The position numbers were made by a program, and so were the translations under genes. The notes beneath the pieces were generated by a model that worked only from the letters and a program-made list of their open reading frames with translations, had not been told where the DNA came from and ran no database searches. Below, in pieces: positions 14,950 through 22,393 of a stretch of DNA of 40,909 bases (position 1 is its first letter; each line of letters begins with the position of its first letter). The DNA is from an uncultured Clostridia bacterium (GTDB taxonomy: Bacteria > Bacillota > Clostridia > Oscillospirales > Ruminococcaceae): assembly GCA_947631535.1 (NCBI GenBank), contig CANRLU010000007.1:1-40909 (forward strand). Reading direction: 5' to 3'.

Positions 14950-16026
14950 ATGCGGCTGAAATATAAACGCGCTGCCGCCGCGGCTCTTGCGGCGCTCACT
15001 TTAAGCGGGTGCGCCGGCAGGCAGGCGGAGGAAAAGCTTCAATCGGGGGACGCCCCCGCAGGCACCGTTCCGGCGGTCACCTCTGCCTGGAGCGAGGAGA
15101 CCGCTCCCGAGAGCGTCACCGAGGCTTTGACCACCTCCGCTCCCGTAACAAAGGGCCCCGAGGCAGTGACTACCGCCACCGAGACCGGAGATGGATACAC
15201 CGTGTATGACCGCAGCGAAGTAAGATATTCTATCGACACCGTAAACGTAAGGGAGCTTCCGAGCACCGAGAGCAAGGTGGTCGGCCAGCTCAACCCCGGC
15301 GACGAGGCCGCCGTTACCGGCTACACCTCGACGGGGTGGCTCAGGATAAGCTACAACGGCGCGACGGCATATGTATTCGGCCAGTATTTCTCCGAAATAA
15401 AGCCGGAACTGCCGGAGCAGGAGGTGGTTATCCCCGAGGGATATTATTTCTCGAGCCCTGCAGACTACTTCTTTATAGTGAACAAGCAGAACTTCCTGCC
15501 CGAGGACTACGCCATAGAAACGGACTTCGTTCAGGGGAGCTACGAGCTTGAGATAGTGGCAGCAAAGCACTGCAAGGATATGATAGCCGCCGCCGAAAAG
15601 GACGGCATAGAGCTAAAGGTGCTCTCGGCCTACAGAACGGTGGACTATCAGAAAAAGCTCTTCGAGCGCAACGTCAACTCCCGTATGGAGGACGACGGCA
15701 TGACCTACGACGAAGCCTATTACGACGTTTCGATAAACATAGCCCCTCCGGGCGGCAGCGAGCACAACGCGGGCCTCGCGGTGGATATAATCGACAAAAA
15801 CCACTGGGACACCTATACCGCCTTTGAAGACACAAAGGAATTTGAATGGCTCTACGCCCACTGCGCCGAATACGGGTTTATCCTGCGCTATTTAAAAGGA
15901 AAAGAAGACATAACCGGCTATATCTACGAGCCGTGGCACTACCGATATGTGGGCACGGAATACGCCTCGGCGGTTATGGCCTCGGGGCTATGCCTTGAGG
16001 AATATATAGGTCAGAACGAGACCTGA
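14950..16026 (+). CDS. SH3-domain D-alanyl-D-alanine carboxypeptidase lipoprotein (VanY/M15 type)
   Basis: 358 residues from ATG 14950 (AAGGAC ten bases before). Signal peptide with lipobox LSGC near residue 21, then a Thr/Ala/Glu-rich linker, a bacterial SH3 domain (about 94-148, VNVRELPSTESKVVGQLNPG) and an M15 carboxypeptidase domain (about 200-340). Zinc motifs SEHNAGLAVD (~270-279) and EPWHYRYVG (~328-336) are intact, as is SAYRT. The enzyme removes the terminal D-Ala of wall peptides outside the cell; the SH3 domain should bind the wall. It does not by itself mean vancomycin resistance, as no VanHAX-type ligase is present. A CBS-domain gene follows after 21 bases and may be cotranscribed. 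Confidence 0.92.
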   Translation: MRLKYKRAAAAALAALTLSGCAGRQAEEKLQSGDAPAGTVPAVTSAWSEETAPESVTEALTTSAPVTKGPEAVTTATETGDGYTVYDRSEVRYSIDTVNVRELPSTESKVVGQLNPGDEAAVTGYTSTGWLRISYNGATAYVFGQYFSEIKPELPEQEVVIPEGYYFSSPADYFFIVNKQNFLPEDYAIETDFVQGSYELEIVAAKHCKDMIAAAEKDGIELKVLSAYRTVDYQKKLFERNVNSRMEDDGMTYDEAYYDVSINIAPPGGSEHNAGLAVDIIDKNHWDTYTAFEDTKEFEWLYAHCAEYGFILRYLKGKEDITGYIYEPWHYRYVGTEYASAVMASGLCLEEYIGQNET

Positions 16027-16047
16027 TGAACTGACGGAAGGTGAAAC

Positions 16048-16470
16048 ATGAACATAGCATATTTTCTTACTTTAAAAAAAGACACCGCTTATTTATACGA
16101 CGACTACACCCTGCGGCAGGCTCTTGAAAAGATGCGCGCCCACGGCTACACGCGCATACCCGTGATCACGCGGGACGGCAGATATATAGGCGTGGTCGCG
16201 GAGGGGGATTTTCTCTGGTATATGCTCGATCACGGCGTCGTTTCGATGCACGAGGCCGAAGACCTTAAGCTCCGCGAGATACTTGAACGCAAGCGCCCGC
16301 GGCCGTTTAAGTCGGCGGGAATCACCGCCACCCGCGAGGAGCTGATAAGGCTCGCTATGGACCAGAACTTCGTTCCCGTTACCGACGACGACGGAGGATA
16401 TATAGGCATAGTCACCCGAAGGAACATAATCAAATACTTTGTGGGCGAGCAGTCGGTAAAGCCCCGCTGA
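16048..16470 (+). CDS. CBS domain pair protein
   Basis: 140 residues made of two CBS motifs: TLRQALEKMRAHGYTRIPVI with GRYIGVVAEGDFLWYM (about 22-60), then FVPVTDDDGGYIGIVTRRNI (about 110-130). CBS pairs bind adenine nucleotides such as ATP, AMP or cyclic di-AMP and report energy or signal state. It has no attached enzyme or transport domain, so it must act on a partner. GGAAGG precedes the ATG, and it lies 21 bases after the carboxypeptidase gene. Stand-alone CBS proteins of this size occur in many clostridia; the partner is unknown. Confidence 0.88.
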   Translation: MNIAYFLTLKKDTAYLYDDYTLRQALEKMRAHGYTRIPVITRDGRYIGVVAEGDFLWYMLDHGVVSMHEAEDLKLREILERKRPRPFKSAGITATREELIRLAMDQNFVPVTDDDGGYIGIVTRRNIIKYFVGEQSVKPR

Positions 16471-16628
16471 ACATTTTATCAGCCCCGAGCGGCGATTACT
16501 GTCAAAAGCAGTCGTGCAAAAGGCTCACATATGGAGTTTTAACCCCTGCAAAATTGTAAAAACTAACAAAATCAGCGGGCAAAACTGTACATTTATCACA
16601 ATGTTTAAAATCAATTCTCAATTATTTA

Positions 16629-16657
16629 TTGACAAGTTATTTTCTCGGGTTTATAAT
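16629..16657 (+). promoter_or_regulatory. Perfect consensus sigma-A promoter of the small lipoprotein
   Basis: TTGACA (16629-16634), 17-base spacer, TATAAT (16652-16657). Both hexamers are exact, which implies strong transcription. Confidence 0.93.
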
Positions 16658-16709
16658 AAACTTGCGATTAGCAAAATCGACTATTATTTTTATCGGGGGA
16701 TAAATTACT

Positions 16710-17120
16710 ATGAAAAAGATCATCTCACTGGCACTGGTATTGGTTATGGCTATGGGTCTTCTCACCGCTTGCGGCGTAGAGCTCCAGGCTCCTGACGGCG
16801 TATATTCCACCGAGTCCGGCACTTACAAGGCCGTGTTCTCCAACTATGATGCAAAGGAAAACGTCGGTGACCTTTCTATCACCTTCAACATTATCGATAC
16901 CTCCACTACCGTCAGCGGCAAGTTCTCGGTTGCGGTTATGAGCGAGGAAGACAACACCTTCTATATCGACTTCACTCCCGACGGAGCTGCTGAGCCTATC
17001 GTCAACTTCGGCGGTTACATGGCTAACGACAACGCTTTCGTTCAGCTCGAAGGCCTTGAAGAGCTCGGCGGACAGACCGGCATCTCTTACACCTTTGGCG
17101 ATCCCACTGCTGAAGACTGA
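16710..17120 (+). CDS. Small, probably abundant lipoprotein of unknown function
   Basis: 136 residues; signal peptide with lipobox LLTAC (Cys21), then a soluble domain rich in beta-forming and acidic residues (DGVYSTESGTYKAVFSNYD, then SGKFSVAVMSEEDNTFYIDF). I do not recognise a family. A perfect consensus promoter, a clean terminator (17141-17174) and its own transcript mark it as strongly expressed. Codon use also differs from its neighbours: nearly all isoleucines are ATC and none ATA, whereas the CBS and carboxypeptidase genes use ATA often; GCT and TCT are also preferred. The ribosome binding site (ATCGGGGGATAAATTACT before ATG) is fair. A surface or structural role is possible. Confidence 0.8.
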   Translation: MKKIISLALVLVMAMGLLTACGVELQAPDGVYSTESGTYKAVFSNYDAKENVGDLSITFNIIDTSTTVSGKFSVAVMSEEDNTFYIDFTPDGAAEPIVNFGGYMANDNAFVQLEGLEELGGQTGISYTFGDPTAED

Positions 17121-17140
17121 TTCATTGATTGAAATTAAAA

Positions 17141-17174
17141 CAAGACCTGCCCCAAAGGCGGGTCTTGTTTTTTG
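17141..17174 (+). terminator. Terminator of the small lipoprotein gene
   Basis: CAAGACCTGCC (17141-17151) and GGCGGGTCTTG (17157-17167) form an 11-bp stem with a CCAAA loop and a run of T. Strong intrinsic terminator. Confidence 0.95.
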
Positions 17175-17231
17175 TGCGGGTTTTGGTTGTGAGCGAACGG
17201 CCGACCCCTCCGTTCAAAGGGCTGTTCACCG

Positions 17232-19880
17232 TTATTTCCTCTCTCTGAACAGCCTTCCGTACGTTCCGTTCACCGGTTCGTCGAACTCCAGGAGCAGCCA
17301 GTCGCCGCAGGTGTAGCATCTCGCCCGCTCCTGACGCTCGCCGTCGGGCAGGGCGTTTGCGATGTTGAACTGCCACCCCGAGCCGCTCGTCCGGTGGCTC
17401 TCAAGGTCAAACCACGCATAGTCGATACGATTCCCGTAATAGCGGAACTCGTTGATCTCTGCGCGCGAGGGAGTTGTTTCGCAAAGCTCCCAGCTGCGGC
17501 CGTATTTTTCCGAAACTATATCGTGAACGCCGTCCGTCTCGGAAAACTCCCTTTCGAGCAGTTCGGTGTATTCCTCGGTTTCCGTGTCGCTTGGCAGCTC
17601 CATAGACTCGCTGCCGCAGTAGTAGAGACGCGCGGCTATCGGTTCAAGCTCGCCGTTGTAGATGGGCGCGTATGGCACCGCCATTATATAATTTCCCGAG
17701 CGGTAGAGCGGCACGCCCGGCATAAGGTTCCCGACAAAGCAGTCGTAGCTATTGTCCTCGCGGTAGTCGTAGTATTCAAATTCTCCGAGGTCAAAGAGCT
17801 TATCCCCCGGCGAAGTGTATTCTCTGTCTTCGGTGTACGTTTTCAGACGCCTGAGCAGCCTGTCATAGTCCGATTCGCCTATCATAGCGGGTCCCTCGTC
17901 GTATTTTAGGGCGTTCGGACCGTTGTAGTCGAACATCTCTTCAACCGGCATCGAGGGCTTGTAAACGCTCTCGCCGATATATTCCCCCTCGGCTTTGAAT
18001 CGCTCTATCTCCTCCGCCGACGGGTGATATGGCACGCAGTGGTAGTATTTGCCCTGATAATATGCCGCGGCGCTGCTTCGCGCATAGCGGTAAAGGAGTT
18101 CGTAGTAGTCGGAGAGCTTTTCAAAATCATCGGAGTCGAGCCCGTCATAGGGCGAAGCGTCTTTTCTGAAGACCTGCGCGTAAAGGGTGTCGCCGTTTTC
18201 CTGCTCTATCGGGAAGTCGTAGCACAAAAGCCTGTAGTCGTCGCCGAGGCAGTAGACGGTCGTCCTCTCGGTCATATGTCCCTTGCCGTCGGCGTGGTTG
18301 ACGTAGTTGCCGCTCGTCTTCCAGACAGGCGTGAAGCTGTAGCCCGAAAGCGCCTGAAAAGCGTGCATGCTCTCGGGTGTGATATAGCAGTCCAAAAGAT
18401 AGTAAAACTCGTAGTCGATCCTTCTGCCCTCGTCGAAAACGCCGTAATAATAGATGTAGCTTTCGCGGCTCGGCTCGAAGTCTATCGAATCGAGCGTTGC
18501 TATAAGCTCATCGCGCTCGCCCGTGAGGTCGGGGATGAGTTTATAGGGCTCGGCGCCGCTTATCAGCTCATAGCCGTTTCCTATGACTTCGGGACCGGGG
18601 TTGTTGAGGAAAGCGAATTCCTCGAATTTCTCGCAGTTAAGATAGTGTCCCTTGAGCTTTTCGGCGAACGCTTCAAGTTCTTCCTCCGAATAGGCGCAAT
18701 CCGAATCCGAGAACTGGAGCCGCGAGAGCCAGGTAAGCCGCCTCGGCTCGCCGTCGGGAGCAGTCTCGTAAAGACCGTCCCAGGCGAGGCGCACCACCGT
18801 TCCGCGCGGGACCGGAGTAAAGCTCTTGTAGTAGTCGGAGCGTCCGGCATAGCTGCAAAACGCTTCAAACGCGTCAAAGCTCTTTTCGGAGTCACGTCCG
18901 ATGGTTATTAGCTGATCCCACATATACAGCGCCGCATAGATGTTTTTGTCGCCGCTTTCGGGGTCGTTGTCTATAAGATAGAGCACCTCGCTCGAATCCT
19001 GCTCGATATCTATGACCGCGAACTCTTTCATAACAAGCGGCAGACCGTAGTTATATATCAGCGTGTAATCCTGATACATCAGCGTTACGCCGTCGCCTGC
19101 GGGGACGATAAATTCGTTCAGCTTGTTCTCGAAGAATTCCCGCGCCATATCGTTATACTTAAAGCTCGCGTAATAGCTGAGCTTGTTTTCTATCTCCTCG
19201 GGGGTCAGCCCTGCGGTCTGGTAGTCTTCTACCTCGTGGACGTATACCCAGTAGGGGCTGTATACGTTTTCACCCGAAACTATGGAATATTCCGAGGCAA
19301 ACGTGAGGGTTATCTTTTCAACGTCGCCCTCGAGCAGGGTGTCGAGCTCCTCCTCGGTCATCGCCGTCACCGCCCCGCGGACTTCCTCATCGGTAACGTC
19401 AAAGCGGTTTATAAAGCTGTACAGATTGGGGTAGTCCTCTATGCTCGAGGGAGCAGTCTGCCAAATCTCTCCGAGCGACTCCTCCCAGCTCTCGTAGTCC
19501 TCTTCGGGAACGAGGCTCACGAGCCCCTCGGGGATATCGTCGAGCTTTTCGACGCAGGGCGTAAAGAACCCGCGCAGCTCCTCCGATTCGGCGTCTTCTA
19601 CGATGTTATCGCCGAACGGGAAGGGGATTGCCATTCCGCGTGAGGGCTCCTCGACGTCGGCGGCAGTGGTGAATGTTCCCGACGGCAGCGGCTCGCGCTT
19701 TTCTATCCTTATGCTTCGCGTCAGCGCGAACGCTCCTGCCGAAACGATCACGGCGGCGCAGGCGGCTATGGCGGCATATTTTCGGACGCTACGCCTTTTT
19801 GCCGGCCTGTAGTCTAAGGCTTCGGAAATATAAGCGTCGTCGGCATATGCGAGCGCGTCCGCAATTCTCGGTATATTCAT
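17232..19880 (-). CDS. Large membrane-anchored sensor, putative anti-sigma factor
   Basis: 882 residues. A short cytoplasmic N-terminus (1-34, with ADALAYADDAYISEALDYRP, a pattern I have seen in sigma-linked membrane proteins of this clade) precedes one membrane segment (35-53) and about 825 residues outside the cell, rich in Tyr, Asp and Glu. Within it, the module 515-572 (SFTPVW to VFRK) resembles the last 64 residues (819-882): both have an aromatic strand, an ER or ERA pair, a Cys-Tyr or Tyr-Cys, GD, LL-x-D-x-P and a closing FR. Its ATG overlaps the sigma factor stop by four bases, so the two are translated together. By context it should hold the ECF sigma factor inactive until an outside signal arrives. 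No enzymatic motif is seen. Confidence 0.75.
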   Translation of the reverse strand: MNIPRIADALAYADDAYISEALDYRPAKRRSVRKYAAIAACAAVIVSAGAFALTRSIRIEKREPLPSGTFTTAADVEEPSRGMAIPFPFGDNIVEDAESEELRGFFTPCVEKLDDIPEGLVSLVPEEDYESWEESLGEIWQTAPSSIEDYPNLYSFINRFDVTDEEVRGAVTAMTEEELDTLLEGDVEKITLTFASEYSIVSGENVYSPYWVYVHEVEDYQTAGLTPEEIENKLSYYASFKYNDMAREFFENKLNEFIVPAGDGVTLMYQDYTLIYNYGLPLVMKEFAVIDIEQDSSEVLYLIDNDPESGDKNIYAALYMWDQLITIGRDSEKSFDAFEAFCSYAGRSDYYKSFTPVPRGTVVRLAWDGLYETAPDGEPRRLTWLSRLQFSDSDCAYSEEELEAFAEKLKGHYLNCEKFEEFAFLNNPGPEVIGNGYELISGAEPYKLIPDLTGERDELIATLDSIDFEPSRESYIYYYGVFDEGRRIDYEFYYLLDCYITPESMHAFQALSGYSFTPVWKTSGNYVNHADGKGHMTERTTVYCLGDDYRLLCYDFPIEQENGDTLYAQVFRKDASPYDGLDSDDFEKLSDYYELLYRYARSSAAAYYQGKYYHCVPYHPSAEEIERFKAEGEYIGESVYKPSMPVEEMFDYNGPNALKYDEGPAMIGESDYDRLLRRLKTYTEDREYTSPGDKLFDLGEFEYYDYREDNSYDCFVGNLMPGVPLYRSGNYIMAVPYAPIYNGELEPIAARLYYCGSESMELPSDTETEEYTELLEREFSETDGVHDIVSEKYGRSWELCETTPSRAEINEFRYYGNRIDYAWFDLESHRTSGSGWQFNIANALPDGERQERARCYTCGDWLLLEFDEPVNGTYGRLFRERK

Positions 19881-20431
19881 ACTTTCACTCCCCTTTCCTC
19901 AAGAAAAGCCCGCAGTTTTTCGCGCGTTCTGAAAAGACTCGACTTCACCTTTGATTCGCTGAAGCCGAAGCGCTTTGCGATTTCCTCGACCGAGTCGAAA
20001 AACCAGTATTTTCTCATAAATACCACCCGCGCCTCCGCGCCGAGCGACCCGAGAAACTCGTTTACCGCCTCGCCTATCTCGCTGTCGTCCGCTTCGGGGC
20101 GGATCTTCGGGTCGGGCAGCACCGCTTCGAGCTCGGTAAGCGACACCTCTATATCGGCTCCCCGCTTTTTCGCGAGGTTTTTCCTCAGCCGCGACAGCGA
20201 GACGTTGCGGGTTATCCTCAAAATAAACGCTCTGAAATTATTCGGGTGAGACGGCGGAATGGCGTTCCACACGCCCATATAGGCGTCCTGGACGCACTCC
20301 TCAGAATCCGGCCGCGAATTAAGTATGCTTTCTGCGACGGAATAGCACAGACTGCCGTATTTTTTGTCGGTCTCGGCTATTGCCGATTCGCTTCGCTCGA
20401 AATACAGCGATATTATGGCTTCGTCCTCCAA
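19877..20431 (-). CDS. ECF-type RNA polymerase sigma factor
   Basis: 184 residues. Sigma region 2 spans about 20-85 (SILNSRPDSEECVQDAYMGV and FRAFILRITRNVSLSRLRK), region 4 about 120-175 (LGAEARVVFMRKYWFFDSVE, then FGFSESKVKSSLFRTREKL). This is the two-domain form of extracytoplasmic-function sigma factors. The start is a TTG (20431) with AGAGGAAG upstream; no ATG is available in a suitable place. It overlaps the large membrane protein by four bases (ATGA), the typical arrangement of a sigma and its anti-sigma. The operon has a sigma-A-like promoter (20506-20534). I did not see a clear ECF-type self-promoter. Confidence 0.92.
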   Translation of the reverse strand: MEDEAIISLYFERSESAIAETDKKYGSLCYSVAESILNSRPDSEECVQDAYMGVWNAIPPSHPNNFRAFILRITRNVSLSRLRKNLAKKRGADIEVSLTELEAVLPDPKIRPEADDSEIGEAVNEFLGSLGAEARVVFMRKYWFFDSVEEIAKRFGFSESKVKSSLFRTREKLRAFLEERGVKV

Positions 20432-20505
20432 GTTGACACTTCCTCTCCTTGTATCTACATACTAAGTCGCAAATCGGAGCGTCGGGGTTGCGCCGCGGCA
20501 GCATA

Positions 20506-20557
20506 AGTTTATCATATTTGCGGGGAGATTGCAATGTAAGGGGAAACTGTAAACAGT
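20506..20557 (-). promoter_or_regulatory. Promoter and possible operator of the sigma operon
   Basis: Minus-strand -35 TTGCAA (20529-20534), spacer 17, -10 TAAACT (20506-20511). A 12-bp palindrome ACTGTAAACAGT (20546-20557) sits 12 bases upstream of the -35 and may bind a regulator. The rest of the gap to spo0A holds only the spo0A control region. Confidence 0.6.
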
Positions 20558-20630
20558 CCGATTCGGGTACATCAAAGCCTCCTGCACGCATACTACATCT
20601 TGTATCATAAAACATCATTCACCGCTACAT

Positions 20631-20637
20631 TTCGACA
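20631..20637 (-). promoter_or_regulatory. Possible Spo0A box upstream of spo0A
   Basis: TGTCGAA on the minus strand is the core of the Spo0A binding site. It lies 70 bases upstream of the spo0A -35, a place that would allow self-regulation. A seven-base match can arise by chance. Confidence 0.4.
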
Positions 20638-20706
20638 TATACTTGCAAAACAGAGCCGAAAATTTCCGCATAGTTTTGTATATTCCTCTGAAATTTTCCG
20701 TTTCGC

Positions 20707-20735
20707 TTGATTATTTTCCTAATTTCTGGTAAAAT
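20707..20735 (+). promoter_or_regulatory. Promoter of spo0A
   Basis: TTGATT (20707-20712), spacer 17, TAAAAT (20730-20735). Confidence 0.7.
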
Positions 20736-20790
20736 ACAGGGCAGATGAGGAAAATAATGTAAATTTCCTTAAAAAGAACGGAGGATAATT

Positions 20791-21570
20791 ATGACAAAGA
20801 AAATCAAGGTTTTGATCGGAGACGATTCGAGGGAGTTTGGAGTGGCTGCCGCAGACGTTTTGAGGGGAATGGGGTTTTTCTGCCTGACGCGTCCCAAAGA
20901 CGGAGGGATACTCTTTGACGCCGTGAAGGACGAGTCGCCAGACGTTGCGATATTCGACCTTTCTATGCCGAATCTCGACGCCATAGAGCTTATGAAGAAG
21001 CTTAACCGTTCGGGGGTGAAAAAGCCGGTGTTCATTGTAACGTCGCCCTGTGACAACGTTTTTGCGCAGAGACAGGTGATGCAGGCCGGCGCGGCATACT
21101 ATCTTATAAGGCCGTTTGACCCGAAGATACTCGGCGACCGCATCAACGAGCTTATGGGGTATGATTTTTTGGAGGAGTCTTCACCGGCGCTTCCGGCCGC
21201 AAGGGAGCTCAGTCTTGAGGTAGTGGTCACCGAAATGATACATCAGCTCGGCGTTCCGGCCCACATAAAGGGGTATCACTATCTGAGAAGCGCGATACTC
21301 CACTGCATTGAAGACAGCGAGATGCTTGAATGTGTGACCAAACTTTTATATCCCACCGTGGCGGAGGAGTTTCAGACCACGCCTTCGCGGGTGGAGAGGG
21401 CGATACGTCACGCGATCGAAATAGCCTGGGACCGCGGCGACATTGAAACGCTCAATTCCTACTTCGGGTTTACCGTGAACACCGGCAAGGGCAAGCCCAC
21501 GAACTCGGAATTTATAGCTCTTATAGCCGACCGCATAAAGCTGAGGTACAAAGAGGCGGTAAGGGCGTAA
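20791..21570 (+). CDS. spo0A: Sporulation master regulator Spo0A
   Basis: 259 residues with GGAGGA before ATG. Receiver domain 1-120: acidic pocket Asp11/Asp12, phosphorylation site Asp56 in AIFDLSMP, Thr84 in FIVTSP. The lysine nearly always present before PF is Arg107 (YYLIRPFD). The C-terminal DNA-binding domain is unmistakable: VTEMIHQLGVPAHIKGYHYL, LYPTVAEEFQTTPSRVERAI, then GKGKPTNSEFIALIAD. Spo0A, once phosphorylated, starts sporulation. The usual neighbour spoIVB is absent; tRNA-Pro follows. A hairpin at 21614-21642 can end its transcript. Gene identity is certain; the Lys-to-Arg change in the receiver is odd. Confidence 0.97.
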   Translation: MTKKIKVLIGDDSREFGVAAADVLRGMGFFCLTRPKDGGILFDAVKDESPDVAIFDLSMPNLDAIELMKKLNRSGVKKPVFIVTSPCDNVFAQRQVMQAGAAYYLIRPFDPKILGDRINELMGYDFLEESSPALPAARELSLEVVVTEMIHQLGVPAHIKGYHYLRSAILHCIEDSEMLECVTKLLYPTVAEEFQTTPSRVERAIRHAIEIAWDRGDIETLNSYFGFTVNTGKGKPTNSEFIALIADRIKLRYKEAVRA

Positions 21571-21584
21571 ATTTTCAAAAGGTC

Positions 21585-21613
21585 TTGACAATCAGGCCAA
21601 CCGATAATATAAT
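21585..21613 (+). promoter_or_regulatory. Perfect consensus promoter of tRNA-Pro
   Basis: TTGACA (21585-21590), spacer 17, TATAAT (21608-21613). Transcription should start near 21620. Confidence 0.93.
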
Positions 21614-21642
21614 AAAAGTCCGGGGATATTTCCCGGGCTTTT
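21614..21642 (+). terminator. spo0A terminator nested in the tRNA-Pro start region
   Basis: AAAAGTCCGGG (21614-21624) pairs with CCCGGGCTTTT (21632-21642) around a GATATTT loop. A spo0A transcript carries the full stem, while a tRNA transcript starting near 21620 lacks half of the left arm and escapes. Confidence 0.65.
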
Positions 21643-21646
21643 ATTT

Positions 21647-21722
21647 CGGGGTGTAGCGCAGCTGGCAGCGCGCCTGCTTTGGGAGCAGGATGTCGGGGGT
21701 TCAAATCCCTTCACTCCGACCA
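21647..21722 (+). tRNA. tRNA-Pro (anticodon TGG)
   Basis: 76 bases including an encoded CCA. Acceptor CGGGGTG pairs with CACTCCG; the D arm is GCGC-AGCTGGCA-GCGC; the anticodon arm is CCTGC-TTTGGGA-GCAGG with anticodon TGG; the T loop is TTCAAAT, followed by discriminator A. Its last 21 bases are repeated at 22185-22205. Confidence 0.97.
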
Positions 21723-21754
21723 GCGCCGTCGCGGACTTCGTATCGTTCGCGGCG
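21702..21754 (+). repeat. 53-bp direct repeat, copy 1 (tRNA-Pro 3' end)
   Basis: Starts at CAAATCCCTTCACTCCGACC inside the tRNA and runs 32 bases past it. An exact copy lies at 22185-22237. The arrangement resembles attachment sites of an element integrated in a tRNA gene. Confidence 0.9.
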
Positions 21755-21973
21755 GCATTTTTATGCCGCCGCTCATTCACTCCGTCGCTCCGGCTTTTCC
21801 CCACAAAGTCTCGCGACTTTGCGGGGGCCCCTTTTTGCGCCCTTTTGGCTCGCCGCGATTTGATTTAAAGATATTTTCAAATCACGGCTTCGCCTTACGA
21901 GCGGCCGCTCCTCTTCCCCAAAAATGCTCACGCATTTTCGGGGACCCCTTTTAGCACCCTCGGGTGCTTTTTT
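21751..21973 (+). other. Non-coding hairpin-rich region after tRNA-Pro (modules 1 and 2)
   Basis: Hairpins in order: GGCGGCAT/ATGCCGCC with a TTTT loop (21751-21770); module 1, CCCC-A-CAAAGTC/GACTTTG-C-GGGG (21799-21826); CGATTTGA/TCAAATCA (about 21860-21895); module 2, CCCC-A-AAAATGC/GCATTTT-C-GGGG (21916-21943); and GCACCC/GGGTGC with a T tract (21954-21973), a good terminator, probably for tRNA-Pro. The module stems differ in bases but keep pairing and an A-C mismatch in the same place. I see no gene in it. Confidence 0.7.
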
Positions 21974-22184
21974 ATTTGGTTAAAGTCGTTGGGTGCAGAA
22001 TCCCACGCCAAAGCGCCTGAAAGGCCACAAGAGCGAAGGAAGCGTGAAATCATTGATGTTTAAAAAGCGCAGGAAGTTTGTGCGCTTTGGATATGTACGC
22101 GATTGCTTTCCCGCAAGCCAACCGAGGCAATCCGAATCGCCGAGGGCAGGCGAGCGGCTGAAAGCAACGCTTGCATTGGGGTGA
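21974..22184. other. Non-coding spacer between the two direct repeats
   Basis: No credible gene: the open frames here lack ribosome binding sites and family resemblance. The piece ends in GCTTGCATTGGGGTGA immediately before the second repeat, replacing the anticodon arm of a tRNA. No integrase, recombinase or toxin gene is present. Confidence 0.5.
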
Positions 22185-22237
22185 CAAATCCCTTCACTCC
22201 GACCAGCGCCGTCGCGGACTTCGTATCGTTCGCGGCG
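22185..22237 (+). repeat. 53-bp direct repeat, copy 2 (tRNA-Pro 3' fragment)
   Basis: Exact copy of 21702-21754, 483 bases downstream. It holds the T loop, acceptor 3' strand and CCA, but no complete tRNA can fold from the preceding bases. Confidence 0.9.
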
Positions 22238-22335
22238 TCTGCATACGCGATTATTTCTCCGCGAGCACGAGCGGGCGGTAATTTTTGCCCGCGAAGTGCG
22301 AGAGGATAGAAATAACGCTTATGCTTCCGGCTTTT

Positions 22336-22393
22336 CCCCACAAAGTCTCGCGATTTTGCGGGGGCCCCTTTTTGCGCCCTCGGGTGCTTTTTT
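22336..22393 (+). terminator. Third hairpin module with terminator
   Basis: CCCC-A-CAAAGTC/GATTTTG-C-GGGG (22336-22363) repeats module 1 with a G-T pair, followed by GCGCCC/GGGTGC (22374-22387) and TTTTTT. The surrounding 22320-22393 is nearly the same as 21785-21840 plus 21954-21973. Confidence 0.7.

Noticed and set aside
14950-16026. Vancomycin resistance gene (vanY)
   Set aside because: The enzyme fold matches, but there is no VanHAX-type set or VanRS pair, and such carboxypeptidases are ordinary wall enzymes in clostridia.
18024-18911. 295-codon plus-strand frame inside the large sensor gene
   Set aside because: Antisense shadow of the sensor; low-complexity Val/Ala/Arg composition typical of such shadows.
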